Assembly: GCA_040753075.1 (NCBI GenBank) | Contig: JBFMHA010000005.1 | Location: 1-64,000 of the forward strand | Direction of reading: 5' to 3' | Length of the DNA: 64,000 nucleotides | DNA from: UBA6814 sp040753075 | GTDB taxonomy: Bacteria > Desulfobacterota > Desulfovibrionia > Desulfovibrionales > Desulfovibrionaceae | In this document: piece after piece, positions 54,242 through 62,045 of the stretch | Position numbering within the stretch: position 1 is the stretch's first letter | Layout of the letters: each line of letters opens with the position of its first letter | The notes under the pieces: model-generated | Database searches by the model: none | What the model was told of the DNA's origin: nothing | What the model saw: only the letters and a program-made list of their open reading frames with translations | Position numbers and translations under genes: made by a program

Positions 54242-57112
54242 ATGCTCGCATCACGGCTCCTGCTGCTCCTGTTTCTGGCGGCCGCTCTCCTGGCGGCGTC
54301 TCCAGGCGCGGCGACACAGGAAGGGCCGGCTTCGGCCGGACCCATCCACGACGCCATCACCGTGGTGCTCGACGACAACTACCCGCCCTACATATTCCGC
54401 GATGCCGAGGGCCGGCTGCAGGGCCTGCTGGTGGACGAGTGGCGGCTGTGGGAGAAGCAGACCGGGGTGACCGTGGTCCTCATGGGCATGGATTGGGGCA
54501 AGGCCCTGGGATACCTGCTTGCGGGCAACGCCGACGTCATCGACACCATCTTCTTCACCCCGGAGCGAGATCCGTTCTTCGACTTCACCCGGCCCTACGC
54601 CCGCATCGACGTCCAGGTGTTCGCCCGCCAGGGCCTGGGGGGCATCGTGGACCTGGCCTCCATCGCCGGCTTCGTGGTCGGGGTCAAGGCCGGGGACGCC
54701 AGCAACGATGTGCTGCGCGCCGGCGGGGTATCCAACCTGCGGGAGTACGACAGCTACGAGGCGGTCATCCGCGCGGCCAAGCGGGGAGAGATCCACGTGT
54801 TCTGCATGGACAAGCCCCCGGCCCTCTACTACCTCTACAAGCTGGGCATGGAGCGCCAGTTCCAGCTGGACTTCGACCTGGGCCACGGCGAGTTCCACCG
54901 GGCGGTGCGCAAGGGCCGGCGGGATCTGCTCAACCTGGTCGAGTCCGGGTTCGCCGCCATACCCCCTGCCCAGCGGGCCGCGCTGGAGAGAAAATGGATG
55001 GGGTCCCCCCTGGCCGCGGCCCCTTCCCTGCGTCCGTTCCTGCTGGCCCTGGCCGCGGCTGGCGGGGTGGTCCTGGTCCTGGGCGGCTTCACCCTGGTCC
55101 TGCGCCGCACGGTGCGCCGCCAGACCGCCCGGCTGAACGAACTCCTGGAAGAGGTCCGGGTCAGCGAGGAGCGCTGGAGCTTCGCCCTGGAGGGCTCCCA
55201 GGACGGCGTCTGGGACTGGGACCTGCCCACGGGGAAAGTCTACTACTCCCGGCGCTGGAAGGAGATGCTCGGCTACTCCGACGAGGAGGTCGGCAACAGC
55301 GTCGATGGCTGGGACAGCCGGATCCATCCCGAGGACCGCGACCGGGTCTATGCGGATCTGGGCCGTCACCTGCGCGGGGAGACGCCCCGGTACGAGAGCG
55401 AGCACCGGGTCCGCTGCAAGGACGGAGCCTACCTGTGGATACTGGACCGGGGCAAGGTCATGGCCCGGGACGAGGAGGGCAAGCCCCGGCGGATCCTCGG
55501 CACCCACTCGGACATCGGCGACCGCAAGCGGGCCGAGGCGGCGCTGGCCCAGAGCGAGGACCGCTACCGCCAGCTCTTCGAGATGGAGTCCGACGCCATA
55601 CTCCTCATCGAGAACCGGGGGGGACGCATCCTGGAGGCCAACCAGGCCGCCTGCCACCTCTACGGCTACACCCGGAGCCAGCTCCTCTCCATGCGCAACC
55701 ACGATCTTTCGGCCGAGCCGGGCGAGACGCGGCGCGTGACTCGGGAGGGAGTCGGGCTTGTTCCCCTCCGCTGGCACCGCAAGAGCGGCGGCGAGGTCTT
55801 CCCGGTGGAGATCACCGGGCGTTTCTTCGAATGGGAGGGCCGGTCGGTCCACATCGCGGCCATTCGGGACATCTCTTCCCGCATGGACATGGAGCGCAAG
55901 CTCCTGGCCGCCAAGGACGCCGCCGAAGCCGCCAACCGCGCCAAGGGCGAGTTCCTGGCCAACGTGAGCCACGAACTGCGAACCCCCCTGAACGGGGTCT
56001 TGGCCATGCTTCAGATCCTGGACCAGAACACCCAGGAGCCGGACCGCAAGGAGTTGGTGCGGACCGCCCTGGAGTCCGGCCGGGGGCTCCTGAGCATCAT
56101 CAACGACATCCTCACCTTCGCCCGGATCGAGGCCGGCCGGCTTGAGATCCACCGGGAGCCCGTGGAGTTGCGGGCCATCCTCGATTCGCTGCAGCGGGCC
56201 TTCCGCTACGAAGTCGACAGCCGGGGCCTGAGCCTGTCGGCGCAGGTGGACGCCTCGGTGCCCCGCATCCTGCTGGCCGATCCCGGCCGGCTGCGCCAGG
56301 TCCTGTTCAACCTCATGGGCAACGCGCTCAAGTTCACCGAGAAGGGAGGGGTGGAGGTTTCGGCCCAGATTCTGCCCTATTGTCCCGCGCGCGGGGAGAT
56401 CTGCCTGCTGGTCAGCGTGGCGGATACCGGCATCGGCATCCCTGACGAGATGGTGGCTGCGGTGTTCGAACCCTTCACCCAGGCCGACGGCTCCCTCTCC
56501 CGGCGGCGGCAGGGGGTGGGCATCGGATTGGGCATCGTGCGCTCCCTGGTGCGTCTCATGGATGGAACCCTGGCCGTGGAGAGCGAGGCCGGCCAGGGCA
56601 CGACCATGCATTTCACCATCCCCTGCGGGATTGTCCCGGAGGCTCCGGCCGCGGCGCCGGAGCCGGAGTCGGACGCCGCGCCGGACTTCAAGGGGCTGCG
56701 GGTGCTCCTGGCCGAGGATGATCGCGTGAACCGCTTCGCCGCCACCCGTTTTCTGGAGGGCCTGGGCTGCTCGGTCATGGCCGTGGCCGACGGCCGGCAC
56801 GCCCTGGAGCTGCTGGAGAGGGAGGATTTCGACCTGCTCGTCCTGGACATCCAGATGCCGGAGATGGACGGCCTGGCCGTGGCCCGGGCGGTGCGCTCCG
56901 CAGGCGGTCCGGAGATCGGCTCCCGGCTGCCCATCCTGGCCATGACCGCCCATGTCATGCCCGGGGACCGGGAGCAGTTCCTGGCTGCGGGCATGGACGG
57001 CTACGTGGCCAAGCCGGTGGAGCTCGCCGATCTGGTCCGGGCCATGGCCCAGGTCCTGGGCCTGGAGGGCGGAGCCTCCCGCCCGCGTCGAGCCCGCCAT
57101 CGCCAGCGTTAG
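54242..57112 (+). CDS. BvgS-like hybrid sensor histidine kinase/response regulator
   Basis: 956 aa from the ATG at 54242, chosen because the upstream in-frame Met lies 3 bases after the tRNA end. Signal sequence, then an SBP_bac_3 (amino-acid-binding, Venus flytrap) domain of about 35-255 with VVLDDNYPPYIFRDAEGRLQG, one TM (about 270-292), two PAS domains (about 310-555), HisKA with H577 in FLANVSHELRTPLNG, HATPase with NLMGNALKFT and DTGIGIP, and a receiver with D869 (LDIQMPEMDG). The bound ligand is unknown. It lies alone, without a separate regulator gene. Confidence 0.94.
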   Translation: MLASRLLLLLFLAAALLAASPGAATQEGPASAGPIHDAITVVLDDNYPPYIFRDAEGRLQGLLVDEWRLWEKQTGVTVVLMGMDWGKALGYLLAGNADVIDTIFFTPERDPFFDFTRPYARIDVQVFARQGLGGIVDLASIAGFVVGVKAGDASNDVLRAGGVSNLREYDSYEAVIRAAKRGEIHVFCMDKPPALYYLYKLGMERQFQLDFDLGHGEFHRAVRKGRRDLLNLVESGFAAIPPAQRAALERKWMGSPLAAAPSLRPFLLALAAAGGVVLVLGGFTLVLRRTVRRQTARLNELLEEVRVSEERWSFALEGSQDGVWDWDLPTGKVYYSRRWKEMLGYSDEEVGNSVDGWDSRIHPEDRDRVYADLGRHLRGETPRYESEHRVRCKDGAYLWILDRGKVMARDEEGKPRRILGTHSDIGDRKRAEAALAQSEDRYRQLFEMESDAILLIENRGGRILEANQAACHLYGYTRSQLLSMRNHDLSAEPGETRRVTREGVGLVPLRWHRKSGGEVFPVEITGRFFEWEGRSVHIAAIRDISSRMDMERKLLAAKDAAEAANRAKGEFLANVSHELRTPLNGVLAMLQILDQNTQEPDRKELVRTALESGRGLLSIINDILTFARIEAGRLEIHREPVELRAILDSLQRAFRYEVDSRGLSLSAQVDASVPRILLADPGRLRQVLFNLMGNALKFTEKGGVEVSAQILPYCPARGEICLLVSVADTGIGIPDEMVAAVFEPFTQADGSLSRRRQGVGIGLGIVRSLVRLMDGTLAVESEAGQGTTMHFTIPCGIVPEAPAAAPEPESDAAPDFKGLRVLLAEDDRVNRFAATRFLEGLGCSVMAVADGRHALELLEREDFDLLVLDIQMPEMDGLAVARAVRSAGGPEIGSRLPILAMTAHVMPGDREQFLAAGMDGYVAKPVELADLVRAMAQVLGLEGGASRPRRARHRQR

Positions 57113-57345
57113 CAGGCCCCAGAAAACTTGCGACGGCTGCGTTGCTCGTCCCCCTCGAAGCTTCAAGATGTCCAGATACGGCGGTGCGCCCAGCGCCGTA
57201 AGGCGCGAAGGCTCGCCAACGGCCCAGGGCCTTCGGGCTTGGCGTTTTCTCGCGCCTTGTCCCGCGGTTTTTGCGCCGCTTGCGCCGTCAGGCGCCAGGG
57301 AGCCTATGCGGCGAAGGCTGTGCTGAAAGGCCCGCTGTAGAGGTT
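57113..57345. repeat. Second large copy of the dispersed palindromic repeat
   Basis: Shares GGCTGCGTTGCT and CGCCTTG(T/C)CC...CGCGGTTTTTG with the element at 4937-5114, in the same order, with a longer inner part containing GCGCCGTAAGGCGC. No coding capacity is recognised. It follows the hybrid kinase stop directly. Confidence 0.6.
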
Positions 57346-57807
57346 TCTGCAAAGGACTCATCTTACCCATTCACTGGGCGCTCTCCCTCGTCTCCCTGTC
57401 CCTTTCGTTCCGGGTGTCCGCTTGCGGCGTCCGCCGTTTTTCGGACGCTTTGCCCTCTGCGCAGGGAATGCCCCGGCTTGGCGGGCCGGGCCTGCGCGAT
57501 CTTCCAGGACACGGCTCGGTGATGCTCGCCCTGGGCATTTGGGGCGTTTGTTTGGGCAAAATGTAACTTTTTCGGGACGAATTGCCCGAAGAATTGAGGA
57601 GGTTGTCCTATCGACACTGGTTGGGTGTGAATATAACGATCTCGTCTCATTCAGAGGTATCCAGTTCTGCATTTGGGGCTCCCTGGGGATGTCGGGCGGA
57701 GCCACGCGCAGTCTTGGCTTCAGCGCCGACCCCAAGGCCTTCGAGGGGGGGCGCGCCGTGGTGGCCGGAGCCTCTCCCGGGCGCCGACCAACAGCATGGG
57801 AGGTCGC
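57346..57807. other. Non-coding gap before the glutamate-synthase unit
   Basis: No convincing gene. A 7-base hairpin GCGTCCG/CGGACGC lies at 57427-57448. The second half is AT-richer and has TATAAC near 57635, a weak promoter candidate for the two following genes. Short open frames on either strand lack ribosome-binding sites. Confidence 0.5.
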
Positions 57808-57993
57808 ATGGTAGACGACGCTGAATATCCGGAAGGATTGTTCTCCGAAGCGAGAAACGTCCGGAGAAAGGGTGAGATCAACAGCATCGAAGTTCAGAGG
57901 CTGGCGGATTCCATACGTCTTCTCGAGAACACGGTAAACGAGTTGCGCAAGGACATTCTGACTATCAGGGGTGACATGTCCGACAAGGTATGA
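57808..57993 (+). CDS. Small coiled-coil protein before the glutamate-synthase gene
   Basis: 61 aa from the ATG at 57808, preceded by GGGAGG. The second half (about 25-60) is a heptad-patterned helix, INSIEVQRLADSIRLLENTV, ending DMSDKV. The family is unknown. It ends 57 bases before the FMN-binding protein and is probably cotranscribed, possibly as a small accessory subunit. Confidence 0.6.
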   Translation: MVDDAEYPEGLFSEARNVRRKGEINSIEVQRLADSIRLLENTVNELRKDILTIRGDMSDKV

Positions 57994-58050
57994 TGGTGGG
58001 TATCGCGTTAACGGAGCATTTCTTGGGTACATTTTAAAGGAGCATAGCCA

Positions 58051-59787
58051 ATGTTTCAGTGGAACAAGAGCAACGATGTCCTGGGCACGGTGAACCGTGG
58101 GAATCCGGCCGAATCCGGTTTGTGTACGTTGTGCCGCGCCGACTGCGTCGGCAAGTGCGAGACCTGGATGTCCAGCCTCAAGGGACGCCAGATGCTGTAT
58201 CCGCGCGATTTCGGTCTGGTCACGGCGGGCAGCGCCAACACCACCCACGTGGGCGTCAACTACAACGCCCTGCGCATCCAGGGATACAATTACGGCGCGA
58301 CGGGCTTGAAGGGGCGCTCCAACAACCCCGACGACTGCCTGTTCACCAACGTCAGCCTGGAGACCGCGTTCGGCAACGGCAGCAAGACCAAGTGCCGGAT
58401 GCCCATCATGACCGGGGCGCTCGGTTCCACGTTCATCGCCGCCAAGTACTGGAACTCCTTCGCCGTGGGCTGCGCCCTGACGGGCATTCCCATCGTCATC
58501 GGCGAGAACGTCGTGGGCGTGGACCGCAAGTCCACCATCGAAAAGGGCCGGATCAAGGAGTCGCCCGAACTGGACCGCCGCCTCGGCGTCTACATGCGCT
58601 ACCATGACGGCTACGGCGCCATCATCGTCCAGCTCAACGTCGAGGACGCCCGCAACGGCGTGGCCGAATACGTCATCGACAAGTACGGCGACAAGGTCTT
58701 CATCGAACTGAAGTGGGGCCAGGGCGCCAAGAACATCGGCGGCGAGATCGAGGTCACCAGCCTGGACTACGCCCTGTTCCTCAAGAAGCGCGGCTACCTT
58801 CTGGATCCCGATCCCGAGCTGGAGGAAGTGCAGGCCGCCTACCGCGCCGGCAGCATCAAGGCCTTCGCCCGGCACAGCCGGCTGGGCTACACCGACCTCA
58901 CCTCGGCCGAGGCGGTGCAGGCCAGCTTCCTGGAGAACGTGGCCCGGCTGCGCAGCCTCGGGTTCAAGCGCATCTCCCTCAAGACCGGCTCCTACGGCAT
59001 GCAGGCCCTGGCCATGGCCATCAAGTACGCCTCCGAGGCCGGGCTTGACCTGCTCACCATCGACGGCTCCGGCGGCGGCACCGGCATGAGCCCCTGGAAC
59101 ATGATGGAGACCTGGGGAGTCCCCTCCATCCTGCTCCACTCCAAGGCCTGGGAATACGCCGCGCTGCTCGCCAGCAGGTCCCGCAACGTGGTGGACCTCT
59201 CCTTCGCCGGCGGACTGGCCCGCGAGGACCAGATCTTCAAGGCCCTGGCCCTGGGCGCCCCCTTCGTGAAGATGGTGTGCATGGGCCGCAGCCTGATGAT
59301 CCCCGGCTTCCTGGGCACCAATGTCGAGGGCGCGCTGAACCCCGACCGCCGCGTCGACATCAACGGCAACTGGGAGAGCCTGCCCAAGACCGTCAAGGAC
59401 ATCGGCGAGAGCCCCGAGCAGATCTTCGCCGGCTACAGCCAGCTGGAGAAGAGGCTCGGCTCCAAGGAGGTCAAGGAGCTTCCCCTGGGCGCCATCGCCA
59501 CGTACACCCTGGGCGACAAGCTCGGCGCCGGGCTGCAGCAGCTCCTGGCCGGCGTGCGCAAGTTCTCGGTCCAGAACATCAGCCGTCGGGACATCGTCTC
59601 CGCCAACCGCGAGACCGCGGCGGAGACCCACATCCCGTTCATCACCGACGTCAACGACGAGATGGCCCGCAGCATCCTCATGTCCGAAGACCTGGCCCTG
59701 TCCGAGCAGGAAGTCCGGAAGGGCGAGGACGTCTCCTACGTCACCGAGGTGCAGGACGAAGAGGCCCGCAACCTTCTCGTTTCGTAG
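58051..59787 (+). CDS. FMN-binding glutamate synthase-domain protein
   Basis: 578 aa. N-terminal Cys motif SGLCTLCRADCVGKCETW (about 22-39). The central and C-terminal part is the GltS/GltB2 TIM barrel: VQLNVEDARNGVAEYVIDKYG, FIELKWGQGAKNIGGEI, TIDGSGGGTGMSPWNMMETWG and FAGGLAREDQIFKALALGA (FMN/phosphate). It lacks the glutaminase half of GltB. Archaeal-type glutamate synthases combine similar pieces. The exact reaction, ammonia- or ferredoxin-linked, is not certain. AAAGGAG precedes the ATG. Confidence 0.88.
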   Translation: MFQWNKSNDVLGTVNRGNPAESGLCTLCRADCVGKCETWMSSLKGRQMLYPRDFGLVTAGSANTTHVGVNYNALRIQGYNYGATGLKGRSNNPDDCLFTNVSLETAFGNGSKTKCRMPIMTGALGSTFIAAKYWNSFAVGCALTGIPIVIGENVVGVDRKSTIEKGRIKESPELDRRLGVYMRYHDGYGAIIVQLNVEDARNGVAEYVIDKYGDKVFIELKWGQGAKNIGGEIEVTSLDYALFLKKRGYLLDPDPELEEVQAAYRAGSIKAFARHSRLGYTDLTSAEAVQASFLENVARLRSLGFKRISLKTGSYGMQALAMAIKYASEAGLDLLTIDGSGGGTGMSPWNMMETWGVPSILLHSKAWEYAALLASRSRNVVDLSFAGGLAREDQIFKALALGAPFVKMVCMGRSLMIPGFLGTNVEGALNPDRRVDINGNWESLPKTVKDIGESPEQIFAGYSQLEKRLGSKEVKELPLGAIATYTLGDKLGAGLQQLLAGVRKFSVQNISRRDIVSANRETAAETHIPFITDVNDEMARSILMSEDLALSEQEVRKGEDVSYVTEVQDEEARNLLVS

Positions 59788-59801
59788 CTTCCCGGGCGGA
59801 A

Positions 59802-59827
59802 GGCCCCGCCGCTCCGGCGGCGGGGCC
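59802..59827 (+). terminator. GC-rich hairpin after the glutamate-synthase-domain gene
   Basis: GGCCCCGCCG and CGGCGGGGCC form a 10-base stem with a 6-base loop, 14 bases after the stop. No U-tract follows, so termination may be weak or factor-dependent. Confidence 0.55.
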
Positions 59828-59974
59828 GCCCCCCCCGCGGGCGTCTTTCCCAACGTCACATCCGTCAGAGGTCGCGGCATGTCCCCGGGGGGCATGGGTG
59901 CTCCCAGGCGTTTCCCGAGGCGGCCATCGAGGCACTAGCGGGACGCTGGGCAATATGGTACCTCTGGCCAACTC

Positions 59975-61186
59975 ATGTTGCGGTGCGACGATACCGGATT
60001 CCCCTTGGACGATACCCAGAAAAGCCGAGAAGAGCTGCTCGCGGAACTGCATGTGCTGCGGCAGGGTCGCGACAGTTGCGAGTCTGCGCTCTCCGAGCGC
60101 AAGCGCATGGAGAGCGCCCTCGTCGAGCGGGTCAAGGAGCTCGACTGCCTCTACGGCATTACCCGCCTTGCCCAGAACCGGGAGCGGCCCCTGCCGGAGT
60201 TCCTCGGCGGCGTCGCCGAACTGATCTGCGCCTCCTGGCAGTTCCCGGAGGCTGCCTGCGCCCGGATCACCCTCGGCGACGAGGAGTACGCCACGCCGAG
60301 CTTCCGCCGGACCAGGTGGCGGCAGGCCGCGTCGGTAACGGTCCAGGGGGAGGCCGCCGGGCAGATCGAGGTCTGCTATCTGGAGGAGCGCCCGGCTTTC
60401 GACGAAGGCCCGTTTCTCCGGGAGGAGCGGCACCTCATCGACGCGGTGGCCGACCTCGTGGGCCGCATCGCCACCCAGCGCCGGGTCGAGGAGCAGATGC
60501 GCGCCCTCTCCCGGGAACTGATCATGATCCAGGAAAACGAACGGCAGCGCATCGCCCGCGAGTTGCACGACCACCTGACCCAGGATCTTTCCGGGGTGAA
60601 GGCCGGCCTGGAGAGGCTGCTGGCCGAACACCCCCCGGCCGAGGCGTTCAAGCCGCAGGCCGCCGACGTGGTGGAGCGCCTGTCCGCGGCCATATCCTCC
60701 CTCCGGGACCTGTCCTATCTCCTCCTGCCCATGGGGCTCACCGAACTGGGGCTGGTGAACACCGTGCTGCGCCACTGCGAGGAGTATTCCCAGCGCCACG
60801 GCATCGAGGTCGAAGTCTATGCCGACGGGATGGAGGGCCTGAAGCTCGACTTCGAAACCCAGATCAATCTTTACCGGATCATCCAGGAATCCCTGACCAA
60901 CGTGCGCAAACACGCCGCCGCCTCCCGGGTCGTGGTCCGGCTCCTGGCCTCCCATCCCCATCTGCTCCTGCGCATCGAGGACGACGGCCGGGGGGCTTCC
61001 CTGGACGAATGCCTGGCCCGGGCGGGGCGGGAGCGGCGCATGGGCCTGTGGAGCATGCGGGAGAGGGTCCGGCTGCTCGGCGGCAAGTTCAGCTTCGTCT
61101 CCCGGCCGGGAGGCGGGGTGTGCATTCGGGTGGAAGCGCCCCTGAAGAGGAGGAAGCGTGGTTCCCAAGCGCATTCTGATCGTTGA
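59975..61186 (+). CDS. Soluble NarX/DegS-type sensor histidine kinase
   Basis: 403 aa, no membrane segment. A short coiled-coil (15-60) leads to a GAF-like region (about 65-175), then HisKA_3 with ERQRIARELHDHLTQDL (His198) and an HATPase domain with IQESLTNVRKHAAAS and GLWSMRERVRLLGG. The response regulator gene starts 28 bases before its stop, so the pair is translationally coupled. The signal is likely cytoplasmic. Confidence 0.93.
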   Translation: MLRCDDTGFPLDDTQKSREELLAELHVLRQGRDSCESALSERKRMESALVERVKELDCLYGITRLAQNRERPLPEFLGGVAELICASWQFPEAACARITLGDEEYATPSFRRTRWRQAASVTVQGEAAGQIEVCYLEERPAFDEGPFLREERHLIDAVADLVGRIATQRRVEEQMRALSRELIMIQENERQRIARELHDHLTQDLSGVKAGLERLLAEHPPAEAFKPQAADVVERLSAAISSLRDLSYLLLPMGLTELGLVNTVLRHCEEYSQRHGIEVEVYADGMEGLKLDFETQINLYRIIQESLTNVRKHAAASRVVVRLLASHPHLLLRIEDDGRGASLDECLARAGRERRMGLWSMRERVRLLGGKFSFVSRPGGGVCIRVEAPLKRRKRGSQAHSDR

Positions 61187-61832
61187 CGATCATCCGCTGT
61201 ACCGCGACGGCCTCAAGGCCAGGCTGGCCCAGTGCGACGAGTACGAGGCCGTGGGCGAGGCCGGTACGTTCGCCAAGGGTCTGCTGCTGGCCAAGAAGCT
61301 CAAGCCGGATATGGCCATGGTGGACATCTCCCTGCCCGACGGCAGCGGCATCGAGCTCACCCGTGAATTGCTCGAGGTTCTGCCCCGGTTAGGGGTGATC
61401 ATCGTGAGCATGCATTCCAAGGTCGACTTCATCGCCGCGGCGTTCCAGGCCGGCGCCTCGGGCTATGTGGCCAAGGAATCGGGCGCGGAGTGCATCATGC
61501 AGGCCATCGAGCATGTGGCTTCCGGCCGGCAGTTCCTCGACAGCCTCCTGTCGCCCAAGGTAGTCAGCCGGTTGAACACCGTGTCCGAGCGCAAGGCCAA
61601 GTGCATCGACGAATCCTACGGCAAGCTCTCCCTGCGGGAGCAGCAGGTCATGCGCCTGCTGGCGGAGGGGCTCTCCATCAAGGAGATCGCGGGCAAGCTG
61701 TACGTCACCCGCAAGACCGTGGGCAACTACCGCTATTCGATCATGAACAAGCTGGGGATCAAGAGCCCGCTGGCCTTCGTGCGCCATGCCGCGCGCCTGG
61801 GCCTGGTGGATATCGAGGCCGAGGGCGACTAG
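61158..61832 (+). CDS. NarL/FixJ-family response regulator
   Basis: 224 aa from a GTG start preceded by GAGGAGGA, inside the end of the kinase gene. The receiver domain has D10-D11 and phosphoacceptor D56 (AMVDISLPDG). The LuxR helix-turn-helix is about 155-215: LSLREQQVMRLLAEGLSIKEIAGKL, TRKTVGNYR. It is controlled by the adjacent kinase. Targets are unknown; the glutamate-synthase gene upstream is one candidate. Confidence 0.95.
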   Translation: MVPKRILIVDDHPLYRDGLKARLAQCDEYEAVGEAGTFAKGLLLAKKLKPDMAMVDISLPDGSGIELTRELLEVLPRLGVIIVSMHSKVDFIAAAFQAGASGYVAKESGAECIMQAIEHVASGRQFLDSLLSPKVVSRLNTVSERKAKCIDESYGKLSLREQQVMRLLAEGLSIKEIAGKLYVTRKTVGNYRYSIMNKLGIKSPLAFVRHAARLGLVDIEAEGD

Positions 61833-61921
61833 CCGCCCGGCCAGGGAAGACCGTTCTTCCTCCGCGGCGCGCACCCGCCTCCGCCAGGCTGCGCAGGGCG
61901 TCGCGGTTTCCTCTCTTGGCG

Positions 61922-61945
61922 GGAGCGACGCTCCTGACGCGTCAG
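61922..61945. repeat. Hairpin plus palindrome between convergent signalling genes
   Basis: GGAGCG-A-CGCTCC is immediately followed by the palindrome CTGACGCGTCAG. They sit in the 213-base gap between the response regulator and the next minus-strand kinase. Possible terminator or protein site. Confidence 0.45.
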
Positions 61946-62045
61946 CCGGTTGCGCGAGGGGCTTTGCGCGCGCCCTCTGCGGAATCGCGAAGACAGTGTC
62001 CCGCAACCTCCATAGCCGGTCGGGGCAGTTCCGCTAGCCGGAGCT

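Noticed and set aside
57363..57650. 95-codon minus-strand frame in the gap before the glutamate-synthase unit
   Set aside because: No good ribosome-binding site, no recognisable domain, and it overlaps the repeat and promoter region.
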